NCBI GenBank assembly: GCA_017416735.1
Contig: JAFQBF010000109.1
Span: 1 to 35,020, forward strand
Origin: Bacteroidaceae bacterium
Lineage (GTDB): Bacteria > Bacteroidota > Bacteroidia > Bacteroidales > Bacteroidaceae
DNA: 35,020 nucleotides
Direction of reading: 5' to 3'
Below are positions 24,979 through 32,369 of this stretch, one piece after another. The notes beneath the pieces were generated by a model that was not told the DNA's origin, did not search any database, and saw nothing but the letters and a program-made list of their open reading frames with translations. The translations under genes and the position numbers were made by a program. Within the stretch, counting starts at the first letter, position 1; the number at the start of each line of letters is the position of its first letter.

Positions 24979-25179
24979 TTATTTTTCTGTTTTTGGAGCA
25001 TCCATATCCTTGATGTCCTTTTCAATTTCGTTCATTCCGTCTTTAAAGCTCTTTACACCTTTGCCCAAGCCTTTCATCAATTCAGGAATTTTCTTGCCGC
25101 CCCAGAGGAGCAAAACAACAAGTGCTATCAGTATGATTTCGCCTGTACCGATATTTCCTAAAAACAATAAGTATTTCAT
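24979..25179 (-). CDS. tatA: Sec-independent protein translocase TatA
   Basis: The product is 66 aa: an N-terminal membrane helix ([17 protein letters not shown]), the hinge GGKKIPEL, an amphipathic helix ([15 protein letters not shown]) and a charged tail. This is the TatA plan for the pore-forming subunit of the twin-arginine translocase. It is the first gene of the minus-strand set, with a promoter at 25248-25255 and a palindrome just downstream of the predicted start. Confidence 0.93.
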   Translation of the reverse strand: MKYLLFLGNIGTGEIILIALVVLLLWGGKKIPELMKGLGKGVKSFKDGMNEIEKDIKDMDAPKTEK

Positions 25180-25221
25180 AATGTTATTCGATTAAAAGTT
25201 ACTATTTCTTAAATTTAAAGA

Positions 25222-25240
25222 TTTGGTCCAACCGACCAAA
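25222..25240. promoter_or_regulatory. Inverted repeat overlapping the tatA transcript start (candidate operator)
   Basis: TTTGGTC (25222-25228) and GACCAAA (25234-25240) form a perfect 7-bp dyad with a 5-bp centre. On the minus strand it begins a few bases downstream of the predicted tatA transcription start, where a repressor would block initiation. Confidence 0.4.
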
Positions 25241-25247
25241 AACCTCA

Positions 25248-25255
25248 CAAATCTA
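25248..25255 (-). promoter_or_regulatory. -7 element of the tatA operon
   Basis: On the minus strand this reads TAGATTTG, matching TAnnTTTG. The predicted leader is about 65 nt. No good TTTG box is seen at the usual -33 spacing. Confidence 0.5.
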
Positions 25256-25408
25256 CAATTTTCTTTTCAGAAATCATACAGAATGGCAAAGAAATATCAT
25301 TGAATTTTATAAATACCGCCTTATAAATCCCTAAACACACAAAATCATGAACCTTTTCACTTTCCATTTGTTAGCATTCCATCTATAAATACAATAAAAC
25401 GAACGATT

Positions 25409-25852
25409 ATGAAAGATTTCCTTTTCCCCCAGCCCACAGATTCCAAAGGGTTCTCACTCCTTCTCCTGTGCTTACGAATCCTTTTCGGCATCCTGCTTAT
25501 CGTACATGGTCTCGATAAGCTATACAACTACACGGCACTGTGTTTTACCTTCCCCGACCCGATAGGCATCGGCCGCGAAATTTCATTACTGTTCGCCATC
25601 TTTGCCGAGATGTTTTGTGCAATGGCATTCATATTCGGTGCGCTCTACCGCTTGTGTATGCTCCCGATACTGGCGGTCATGGCAGTCGCCTTCTTTCATG
25701 TTCACGAAGCAAGTATCGTACAAGGCGAATTAGCCTTCGTATATCTGATGGTATTATTGGTGATGTACATAGCCGGCCCCGGGCAATACTCCATCGACGC
25801 AAAGATATACGAGTATCTCCACGCCAAGGATTACGAGGCCTACGAGTACTGA
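25409..25852 (+). CDS. DoxX family membrane protein
   Basis: The product is 147 aa with four hydrophobic segments, a length and layout typical of DoxX. The first segment carries the LRILFGILLIVHGLDKL pattern. DoxX proteins are inner-membrane proteins often linked to redox or quinone functions, but their activity is generally unknown. It stands alone and converges with the Maf gene, whose stop lies 3 nt away with no obvious terminator between. Confidence 0.8.
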   Translation: MKDFLFPQPTDSKGFSLLLLCLRILFGILLIVHGLDKLYNYTALCFTFPDPIGIGREISLLFAIFAEMFCAMAFIFGALYRLCMLPILAVMAVAFFHVHEASIVQGELAFVYLMVLLVMYIAGPGQYSIDAKIYEYLHAKDYEAYEY

Positions 25853-25855
25853 GAA

Positions 25856-26437
25856 CTATAATTTCTTCAGCTCCGTGTAAAGCCGCTGGATGGGCATTCC
25901 CACCACATTGAAGTAGCTTCCTTCTATGCGCTCTACACCCACAAAGCCTATCCACTCCTGGATACCATAAGAGCCTGCCTTGTCCATCGGCCGATAATGG
26001 GTTACGTAGTAATCTATCTCACCGTCGGTCATTGCCGCAAAGGTCACATCCGTCACCGTTGCAAAGGTTTTCTGGTATCCTACGGTGGTAAGGCATACCC
26101 CCGTTATCACCTGATGTGTCTTGCCCGAGAGAGCCCTTAGCATCCGTCGGGCATCCTCTTCATCAACGGGCTTTCCCATCACTTCACCGTCCAGCCACAC
26201 AATGGTATCGGCGGTTATCACCAGTTCATTTTCCTGCATCACCTGTCGGTAAGCATCTGCTTTGGCACGAGCTATGTAAGCCGGAATCTCTACCCCATCC
26301 AGTCCTTCGGGGAAAGACTCGTCCACATCCGCCAGTGTCTTCACTTCATACTCGATACCCAATCCAGACAACAACTCCTTACGGCGTGGCGAATTGGAAG
26401 CCAACACCACTTTATATTTATTCAGATTTTCCAGCAT
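25856..26437 (-). CDS. maf: Maf-like nucleoside triphosphate pyrophosphatase
   Basis: The product is 193 aa, normal for the family. The Maf motif ASNSPRRKELL is followed by ITADTIVWLDG with the catalytic Asp, and by GKP and KAGSYGIQ blocks. Such enzymes hydrolyse modified or canonical pyrimidine nucleoside triphosphates and keep them out of nucleic acids. The ATG at 26437 places the motif at the usual distance from the N-terminus; an upstream in-frame start at 26461 would begin in repeat-like DNA. It lies downstream of the KdsC-like gene in a common Bacteroidales order. Confidence 0.88.
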   Translation of the reverse strand: MLENLNKYKVVLASNSPRRKELLSGLGIEYEVKTLADVDESFPEGLDGVEIPAYIARAKADAYRQVMQENELVITADTIVWLDGEVMGKPVDEEDARRMLRALSGKTHQVITGVCLTTVGYQKTFATVTDVTFAAMTDGEIDYYVTHYRPMDKAGSYGIQEWIGFVGVERIEGSYFNVVGMPIQRLYTELKKL

Positions 26438-26465
26438 ATTCTTTTTTCTCCAACTTATCAAACGT

Positions 26466-26500
26466 TGTCATCCTTCCTCCCTTCGGTCGTCTGAATGACA
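26466..26500 (-). repeat. REP-like palindromic repeat between kdsC-like and maf
   Basis: The ends TGTCAT (26466-26471) and ATGACA (26495-26500) are inverted, and the minus strand reads like dispersed bacterial repeats of the form CATTCnGA-CGAAG-GA-G. A related sequence lies at 27066-27092 on the other side of the kdsC-like gene. Confidence 0.4.
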
Positions 26501-26508
26501 GACAGGAT

Positions 26509-27027
26509 TTACCACCCGAAAGCACTCTCATCCTGCATCCATTTGCCTTGCGCACGAAGCACCTGTTCCAACACATCACGACCGCATCCGCAGCCTCCAT
26601 TCTTGTGCGAGACATAAATGGACACATCCTTTATTTCTGGAGCTGCATCGGCCGGGCAACACGGACATCCGCACATACGCATCACCTCGTAATCAGGAAT
26701 GTCATCCCCCATATAGAGTATTTCCGCATCCTCCAGTCCGTATTTATTTTTCAGCACTTCATACTCATTCTTCTTTACAGCCGAACACATATACACATCC
26801 GTAAGGCCCAATCCTTCATATCGCTTGCGTACAGCCTCCGTCTTGCCACCGGTTATGATGGCTACCACCAACCCGCATTTCACGGCAAACTGAAGAGCGT
26901 ACCCATCCTTGATGTTTGCCGTACGCATCGGTTCGCCATTGGGATGAAGAGTAACGGTCTCTGCACTGAGCACTCCGTCCACATCGAAGACCACGGCCTT
27001 AATTTTCTTCAAGTCGTAATTAATCAT
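26509..27027 (-). CDS. kdsC: KdsC-like HAD-superfamily phosphatase (3-deoxy-manno-octulosonate 8-phosphatase type)
   Basis: The product is 172 aa, the length of KdsC. HAD motifs are DVDGVL (nucleophile Asp), an ITGG motif II and [10 protein letters not shown] (motif IV). The C-terminal [15 protein letters not shown] resembles the GGxGAVREVCE end of KdsC, which removes phosphate from KDO 8-phosphate in lipopolysaccharide core synthesis. Cysteine is unusually frequent near the C-terminus. The start ATG is preceded after 3 nt by a heptamer-repeat leader that also occurs before the VirE-N gene at 32340. It lies between DUF2520 and Maf genes. Confidence 0.8.
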   Translation of the reverse strand: MINYDLKKIKAVVFDVDGVLSAETVTLHPNGEPMRTANIKDGYALQFAVKCGLVVAIITGGKTEAVRKRYEGLGLTDVYMCSAVKKNEYEVLKNKYGLEDAEILYMGDDIPDYEVMRMCGCPCCPADAAPEIKDVSIYVSHKNGGCGCGRDVLEQVLRAQGKWMQDESAFGW

Positions 27028-27030
27028 TAT

Positions 27031-27056
27031 TAGTTATGAGTTATAAGTTGTGAGTT
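27031..27056 (-). repeat. 26-bp heptamer repeat ahead of the kdsC-like start
   Basis: The plus strand shows about three copies of GTTATGA (GTTATGA, GTTATAA, GTTGTGA). The repeat ends 3 nt upstream of the minus-strand ATG at 27027. It matches 32344-32369 at 25 of 26 positions in the same orientation and at the same distance from an ATG. Confidence 0.7.
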
Positions 27057-27061
27057 CTTCA

Positions 27062-27853
27062 CTACACTTCGTTCCGTTCTGAATGACTAATGCTATTACT
27101 AATCATCTTATAAATTTCCCGCAACTCCGGTTCTTCCGCCAGCATCTCCAAATGCTTGTTCATCACATTCCCATCCTTCCTTACTGCGGGTCCGGTCTGT
27201 GCATTTCTCGGATGAAGCCCGTGCACCTTCCGGGCTGTTTCGTCTATCAGCGGAAGCATGGCACCAAAGGGCAAGCCATTCTTCTCCAGCAAATGGGCAC
27301 TGAGGGCATACATATGGTTGGCAAAGTTACAGGCAAAGACCGCCGCCATATGCAAGTATGTACGCTGTGCCGAAGTGGCTTCATACACCTTGTCGCTCAG
27401 CGATGCCGCCAACTCTTTCAGCACCTCAAGCTCCGGCTCACCATTGGCCTCCACAAAGAAGGACACCGATGCAAAATCCACCTCCCTGCTCTTACTGAAA
27501 GTCTGCATGGGATAGAGCACGCCGTACCGGCAAGCACAATCCTGCCAAACATCCATCGGCATACTGCCTGCGGTATGCACGAACAAAGCCTCTTCCCTGC
27601 CTTTCACCACATCCGGTATCAACTCCTGCAGGACAGCATCCTTCACCATCACCAGATAGATGTCGGCATCCGTGCAAACCTCGTCCAGCGAAGTCACGAA
27701 AGGCACCCCGAGACAACTCGCCAACTCCGAAGCCGAAGCCTCCGTACGGCTATATACCTGCACCACCTCCCATCCGGCTTTCTGTACCCCTCTACCTAAG
27801 TGAGTGGCCACATTCCCGGCACCTATCAGTACGATGCGTTTATTGGTTGCCAT
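27062..27853 (-). CDS. DUF2520 Rossmann-fold oxidoreductase (ProC/6-phosphogluconate dehydrogenase-like)
   Basis: The product is 263 aa. An N-terminal Rossmann motif GAGNVATHLG is followed by an NAD(P)-dehydrogenase-like first domain and the DUF2520 helical second domain (LHMAAVFACNFANHMYALS). It is a predicted NAD(P)-dependent oxidoreductase with unknown substrate. The C-terminus reads SHSERNEV, a peptide typically produced when a REP-like repeat supplies the stop codon. Its start overlaps the nitroreductase gene by 14 nt, so the two are translationally coupled. Confidence 0.82.
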   Translation of the reverse strand: MATNKRIVLIGAGNVATHLGRGVQKAGWEVVQVYSRTEASASELASCLGVPFVTSLDEVCTDADIYLVMVKDAVLQELIPDVVKGREEALFVHTAGSMPMDVWQDCACRYGVLYPMQTFSKSREVDFASVSFFVEANGEPELEVLKELAASLSDKVYEATSAQRTYLHMAAVFACNFANHMYALSAHLLEKNGLPFGAMLPLIDETARKVHGLHPRNAQTGPAVRKDGNVMNKHLEMLAEEPELREIYKMISNSISHSERNEV

Positions 27854-28376
27854 ACTTCCCTAAATGAATCTTTTCCCATTGCAGATGTTCCTCGTTGAAC
27901 GGCTTGCGCTCCATCCCTTTATGTCCCACCGCCACGATGCTCAGCACCTGGAGCTGGAGAGGGATTTCAAGCACATTGTGTACAAAGTCGCCCGACGGAA
28001 TGCCGGTAGCGGTGAAGCGTTCGCGCACCTGAATCCAACAACTGCCCAAGCCCAAGTCTTCGGCCTGCAGCTGAATCATGAGCGAAGCGATGGCTGCATC
28101 TTCTATCCACACATCGCTTGCCAGCGGGTCGGCCATCACGACGATAGCCAAGGCTGCGTCCTTCAGGAACGAGGCTCCCATCTCCTTGCACATGGAAAGT
28201 TTCTGTAAGGTTTCCTTATCGTCCACCACAATGAATTGCCAAGGGTTGCTGCGCTTGGACGAAGGCGACATCAGAGCGGCTTTCAGCAATGCCACCACTT
28301 GGTCCTGCGTCAGTTCCTCGTCCGTGAACTTCCGCATGCTTCGTCTGTTCTTTATTAATTCACTGAAATTATTCAT
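27840..28376 (-). CDS. Nitroreductase-family flavoprotein
   Basis: The product is 178 aa. The N-terminal NRRSMRKFTDEELT and SPSSKRSNPWQFIVV blocks bind FMN, and the helical middle (GLGSCWIQVRER) fits the family. Such enzymes use NAD(P)H to reduce nitro compounds, quinones or enones; the native substrate is not predictable. It is the first gene of the minus-strand set nitroreductase, DUF2520, KdsC-like and Maf, with a -7 element at 28430-28437. Confidence 0.88.
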   Translation of the reverse strand: MNNFSELIKNRRSMRKFTDEELTQDQVVALLKAALMSPSSKRSNPWQFIVVDDKETLQKLSMCKEMGASFLKDAALAIVVMADPLASDVWIEDAAIASLMIQLQAEDLGLGSCWIQVRERFTATGIPSGDFVHNVLEIPLQLQVLSIVAVGHKGMERKPFNEEHLQWEKIHLGKYGNQ

Positions 28377-28429
28377 AGTTCCATTCTATTTTTATTTGGT
28401 AACGATTTTTGTTTATCCAAATCAGGTAA

Positions 28430-28437
28430 CAAATATA
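28430..28437 (-). promoter_or_regulatory. -7 element of the nitroreductase gene
   Basis: The minus strand reads TATATTTG (TAnnTTTG). A TTG lies 20 nt upstream as a partial -33 box. It is divergent from the promoter at 28471-28478, and the two share the same short intergenic region. Confidence 0.55.
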
Positions 28438-28470
28438 CGCATAGATTGTGAAACTCTCAACAAAAAAGCC

Positions 28471-28478
28471 TATTTTTG
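28471..28478 (+). promoter_or_regulatory. -7 element of the BioF2-like gene
   Basis: TATTTTTG matches TAnnTTTG and ends only 5 nt before the ATG at 28484. The transcript would start within about 2 nt of that ATG, so either the mRNA is leaderless or translation starts at the ATG at 28502. Confidence 0.5.
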
Positions 28479-28483
28479 CACAT

Positions 28484-29455
28484 ATGAAACCTATCCGACT
28501 GATGACATACCGCCGTGGAAGCACCCTTCCGCCCTTGCCGGGGCATCTGCTTCCCCATTCCACGGAGCTGTTCAGGGTGTACGAACAGACTCCCGGCTAT
28601 GCCCCTGTGCTGGTAGTGGCTTCGATAGACGGACGGCCCGTGTCGAAGCTGCTGGCCGTGGTTCGCCGCAGCGTGCGCTGGTTTCCGCCCTCCATCATCC
28701 ACCGATGCGAAGTGTATGGCACAGGCGAATATTTCGATGACACCTTTCCGCAAGACGAGCTGTTCGAAATGATGCTGGAACACCTCACGGGCGAAGCACT
28801 GAAGGACTGTTTCCTCATCGAGTTCCGCAACCTCCCGAAATCGCTCTTCGGCTACAAGTATTTCCGTCACAACGGTTATTTCGCCGTGAACTGGCTACGC
28901 ATATACAACTCCCTGCACAGCCAATCGCCCGAAGAGCGGATAGAGCCCAAGCGCCTTCGCCTCATCAACCGTGCCGTGCGGTTAGGAGCCACCACCGGAG
29001 AGGCCCGAACCGAAGCCGAAGTGGAAGCTTTCCTGCAGATGCTGCGCCGCAACTATTCATCCAAGATACGCAAGCACTTTCCCGACCTGCATCTCTTCCG
29101 TATGCTTATGAAGCAAGGTGCCGCCAAAGTATTCCTGGTAAAGTACAAGAACAAAATCATCGGCGGCTCCTTCTGCATGTATTCGGGCGACACGGCCTAT
29201 CTGTGCTTTTCGGGCGGACTGCGCAAGACCTTTGCCTGGCTTCATCCCGGAGCGATGGCCGTCTGGGTCGCCCTTCAGGACGCACACGCTCACGGATACG
29301 GCCACTTCGAGTTCGTCGATGCAGGCCTGCCGTTCCGCAAGACAGGCTACCGCAACTTCATCCTGAGCTTCGGCGGCAAGCAAGTGAGCACCCGCCGCTG
29401 GTTCCGCTTCCGCTGGACGTGGCTGAACCGTTTGGCGGGTTGGCTCTACCGGTAA
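28484..29455 (+). CDS. BioF2/FemAB-like GNAT-fold acyltransferase
   Basis: The product is 323 aa from the ATG at 28484 (317 aa from 28502). Features of the BioF2-like acetyltransferase domain lie in the C-terminal half: FLVKYKNKIIGGSFCMYSG, LHPGAMAVWVALQDAHAHGY and FEFVDAGLPFRKTGYRNFILSFGG. Proteins of this type transfer acyl or aminoacyl groups and are often found with cell-envelope or polysaccharide genes; the substrate is unknown. The gene is noticeably GC-richer than the first part of the window. It converges on the P5-like gene with only 2 nt between stops. Confidence 0.75.
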   Translation: MKPIRLMTYRRGSTLPPLPGHLLPHSTELFRVYEQTPGYAPVLVVASIDGRPVSKLLAVVRRSVRWFPPSIIHRCEVYGTGEYFDDTFPQDELFEMMLEHLTGEALKDCFLIEFRNLPKSLFGYKYFRHNGYFAVNWLRIYNSLHSQSPEERIEPKRLRLINRAVRLGATTGEARTEAEVEAFLQMLRRNYSSKIRKHFPDLHLFRMLMKQGAAKVFLVKYKNKIIGGSFCMYSGDTAYLCFSGGLRKTFAWLHPGAMAVWVALQDAHAHGYGHFEFVDAGLPFRKTGYRNFILSFGGKQVSTRRWFRFRWTWLNRLAGWLYR

Positions 29456-29457
29456 TG

Positions 29458-29973
29458 CTACCAGTCGGCATACTCATCCTCCTCCCGTAGCCATTCCGCC
29501 AGCTCCTTCACGTTGTCGGGGAATGCCAGGTCGTATCCTTGCCTGATGGCCTCCGTATCCACCGCCACGGGGCGTATTCCGTTTTCCATCACCGTCATGG
29601 CCTCCATCAGCCTTGCCAGGCGGCCGTAGCCCTGCACGTTCTGTGGCGGCAGCAGGTTCTCGTTACCGCCCAGCCCGCTCAGCATCAGCACGGTGCGCAT
29701 GTAGGCCGTCGTGTCGTTCTCGTTGGGCGGTGCCCATCGGGCGATGATATTCTCCACCGTGAAGCGCTTCTTCTGCCTTCTGAGTCGGCGGTAATAAGTC
29801 TGCATCAGCCTCCAGGCGGCACGGTAACCGTAGGCCATGGATTCAAATTGCACAAAGTTCTTGTCGGTCTGTGTGGTGGCTGCTCCCTGCCATCGGTCGG
29901 CGGACCGACGGATATTCAGCGGGTTGTTGTTTCTGATTCCTCTGGGTCTTGTCATATCTTGTTTGTTTTTCAT
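29458..29973 (-). CDS. P5-like protein of a Bacteroidales accessory module
   Basis: The product is 171 aa. The motifs RGIRNNNPLNIRRSADRWQG, FVQFESMAYGYRAAW and IIARWAPPNENDT match proteins annotated in Bacteroides as structural protein P5, a family related to phage or virion lysis-type proteins. No signal peptide is seen. It follows the VirE-N/DUF3987 gene by 21 nt and is probably in its operon. Possible starts are 29973 (MKNKQD) and 29955 (MTRPRG). A peptidoglycan-directed role is a guess from the family name only. Confidence 0.65.
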   Translation of the reverse strand: MKNKQDMTRPRGIRNNNPLNIRRSADRWQGAATTQTDKNFVQFESMAYGYRAAWRLMQTYYRRLRRQKKRFTVENIIARWAPPNENDTTAYMRTVLMLSGLGGNENLLPPQNVQGYGRLARLMEAMTVMENGIRPVAVDTEAIRQGYDLAFPDNVKELAEWLREEDEYADW

Positions 29974-29994
29974 TGAATACATTGACTACACCGA

Positions 29995-32340
29995 CTACAT
30001 TCCGGCATACTTCCTTGCCAGATACTCTTCCGTCTTGCGGAAGCGTTGCCGTCCGGGGTCGGCCATACAACGTGCATCATCGGAAGAGGTGATGTAGCCC
30101 CTTTGCTTCCAGTTGCTCAGCATCAGGCGGAGCGAGCCCCGGCGGATGCCCTGTTGCTGTCGCATCTGCTGTGCTTCCTCGCGCGTAAAGGTATCGGGCA
30201 ACAAGTCGAGCAAGTTCTGCGGATGGCGTCGGTTTTCCTCGTCAAGGTTACTCTCCACGTTCTCGATGGCCTCGCCGAAGAAGTGCATCTTGCACCACAG
30301 GTCGTACCTCAGGCTCCATCTCACGAAGTCCTCCATCGCCGGAGTCCACACCTCGCCATGTGCCACATAGAGCACCATAGCCTTCAGGAAAGCGATGACA
30401 TTGGCACGGAAGCTCAGGTTCTCATAAACCCGGCTCTGCGACAGGCGGGCAAACTCGGCATTCTCTTCCAGCAAGGTGTGTGCCAGCCGTTCCGCCTCTT
30501 CGCACCTCACCTCGCCTCCGGCAGCCGTCAGCCGCTCGATGTAAGTGCCCAGTTCGGCATCGAAGTCCTCGCCGTAAGTACCATATACCGGCAGTTCCGC
30601 CCCGATGGGCCGCTCGGGAATGGTGCAGAAGTTGATGCGGCTCACGGGCCCGTCGGTCAGCACCTGGCGGAAGTATGCCTGCCCCTTGGCGATGGTGGTC
30701 GATGCGTTCCAGTTGAACCGGATGCACACCCTTTCGCTGACGCTTGCCGTACCCACACGTGTCTGCCCGTATGTATTTCCCGGGTCGAAGGCCAAGCACA
30801 TAATCTGGAACTGCGCCTTGCTGCGTGCCGAAGTCTTCAGCGCATCAAACTGGTCCAGCTCATTCATCTTGGTGTATAGAAATCGTTCCTCGGCCTCGGC
30901 CAGTCTCATCACGAAAGCGGCGTTCGTCATGTCGGGATCTATCTCCTGCACCACCAGCCCCTCGGGACGCTTCTTCTTGTCCTTGTTTGCCCCTTTGGTG
31001 TTCATCTCCGTCTTCCAGTCCTTCTCGCGTTGCAGGCTCTCGGCATCTCGCCGACGGATATCCGTCATAATCCGGTTGATGGGTTCGCTGATGCAGTTCT
31101 TCCCGGCTCCGGTACCCGCCATCAGCACATTCATCAGCGTAGCCTCGTGCAGCACGTTGTCTATGTATCGGAAGTACGTCTTCCGCAAGTGCGTGGCCAG
31201 TGGCGGGAATACGGCATGTGCCACGGCCGGCCGATAGACCTCGGGCGTACGGCTCACCAGCAGTTCGATGAGGGGCGGCAACGCCTCCGGCATGGGTGGC
31301 GGCGTGTTGAGGTCCGGGTTCTGGGCGACAGTTTCCGAGTTCTCCGCCTGGCGGCCCCTGCAGATGGCCAATGTGCGGCGGATGATGTCGGGCACCAGCC
31401 TGTTCTGCGAGCGTTGGCAGGTACTTCGGATGCTGTTCATCCACTTCTTCCCGTCCTCGCCATAGGTAGGCAGCAAGGTGGCTATCCACTCAGGGTCGTC
31501 GTTGCAGATGTAGCGCAGGTGGCACGCCATGGCATAGATGTGGTTGTTGCGCGACCCGTGCTCCGGCTTCCCGCCCAGCTGCTCTTCGAGGGTCTCGACA
31601 ATGCGGGCGTAGGGGATGTTTTCGTAGGTTTTCGGATATTTTTCTTGGCACGGATTACACGGATTACACGGTTTTTCATTTCCTGATGTTTCCGTAGCCT
31701 TCGGCTGATGCGATGACACGGATTTTACGCAGAGTTCCGTGTCATCCAAGTTGGCGTTAGCCTCGTTAGACAGCGGACGGGATCCGTGCAATCCGTGTAA
31801 TCCGTGCCTAAAATCGGTTGCATCCACTGGCTTAAACAGTTCTTCGTTCACATACAGCGTATGTCCTTCGGGCACCATGTAGATGCATCGGCTCACGTCC
31901 TTTACAGCTCCGTCGGCCTGGAAGCCCACATCGGCGGAGAAAGCGGTCTGTGCCTCTTCGGCGGTCATCCCCGTGGGCAAGTCGATGAGCACGTGGGTAC
32001 CCCTCCGCACGCTGTCTTCCACCAGCAATATGCTCCACTTGCCCTCCTGTTGCAGTTTCAGGGCTTTCTCCAAGATTTCGGCGGAGTGTCCTTTCTCGTC
32101 GAAGTCCAGCATCAGGCGTTGCAGGGGCATTTCGGCATCCTTGATGGAACGGTGGTTGTTGGCAAACCGGGCGCAATGGGGAGTCCAGATGGGCAACTTG
32201 CTTTTCAGCTTCCCCTCACCGGCTTCTATGCGTCGGCACATCTCCACTAACCAAGGTTCACGCCGCATCTTTTCCCAGTCTTCTTTGGTAGCGGGCACGG
32301 CAGGTGCACCGTGACTCCGCGCTATACAGGTAAAGTACAT
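29995..32340 (-). CDS. VirE N-terminal domain/DUF3987 primase-helicase-like protein
   Basis: The product is 781 aa. The N-terminal 180 residues form a VirE-N (BT4734-like) domain resembling archaeo-eukaryotic primase folds (MLDFDEKGHS, HVLIDLPTGMT). A low-complexity linker (about residues 178-232) follows, then the DUF3987 ATPase-like region with a P-loop-like MAGTGAGKNC in which Asn replaces the usual Ser/Thr after Lys. Such proteins occur in Bacteroidales accessory elements and are thought to act in DNA replication or priming. The linker is encoded by a 162-bp nested inverted repeat that keeps the frame open. The ATG is preceded by a heptamer repeat. The GC content is high compared with the left part of the window. 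Confidence 0.75.
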   Translation of the reverse strand: MYFTCIARSHGAPAVPATKEDWEKMRREPWLVEMCRRIEAGEGKLKSKLPIWTPHCARFANNHRSIKDAEMPLQRLMLDFDEKGHSAEILEKALKLQQEGKWSILLVEDSVRRGTHVLIDLPTGMTAEEAQTAFSADVGFQADGAVKDVSRCIYMVPEGHTLYVNEELFKPVDATDFRHGLHGLHGSRPLSNEANANLDDTELCVKSVSSHQPKATETSGNEKPCNPCNPCQEKYPKTYENIPYARIVETLEEQLGGKPEHGSRNNHIYAMACHLRYICNDDPEWIATLLPTYGEDGKKWMNSIRSTCQRSQNRLVPDIIRRTLAICRGRQAENSETVAQNPDLNTPPPMPEALPPLIELLVSRTPEVYRPAVAHAVFPPLATHLRKTYFRYIDNVLHEATLMNVLMAGTGAGKNCISEPINRIMTDIRRRDAESLQREKDWKTEMNTKGANKDKKKRPEGLVVQEIDPDMTNAAFVMRLAEAEERFLYTKMNELDQFDALKTSARSKAQFQIMCLAFDPGNTYGQTRVGTASVSERVCIRFNWNASTTIAKGQAYFRQVLTDGPVSRINFCTIPERPIGAELPVYGTYGEDFDAELGTYIERLTAAGGEVRCEEAERLAHTLLEENAEFARLSQSRVYENLSFRANVIAFLKAMVLYVAHGEVWTPAMEDFVRWSLRYDLWCKMHFFGEAIENVESNLDEENRRHPQNLLDLLPDTFTREEAQQMRQQQGIRRGSLRLMLSNWKQRGYITSSDDARCMADPGRQRFRKTEEYLARKYAGM
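31647..31808. repeat. Nested inverted repeat inside the VirE-N/DUF3987 gene
   Basis: The outer arms at 31647-31671 and 31784-31808 are inverted copies matching at 24 of 25 positions and are built from the direct repeat ATTACACGG/CCGTGTAAT. An inner perfect 11-bp stem pairs 31712-31722 (GATGACACGGA) with 31736-31746. The element lies entirely within the linker and introduces no stop codon. It resembles a REP/MITE-like insertion. Confidence 0.75.
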
Positions 32341-32343
32341 TTT

Positions 32344-32369
32344 TAGTTATGAGTTATGAGTTGTGAGTT
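32344..32369 (-). repeat. 26-bp heptamer repeat ahead of the VirE-N/DUF3987 start
   Basis: Plus-strand units are GTTATGA, GTTATGA and GTTGTGA, with one mismatch to the copy at 27031-27056. It stops 3 nt upstream of the minus-strand ATG at 32340. Confidence 0.7.

Noticed and set aside
26116..27033. A 305-codon open frame on the plus strand
   Set aside because: It is antisense to Maf and the KdsC-like gene, both supported by catalytic motifs.
30046..30879. Long plus-strand open frames across the VirE-N/DUF3987 gene
   Set aside because: The high GC content leaves several frames open; only the minus-strand frame shows domain motifs and continuity over 781 codons.
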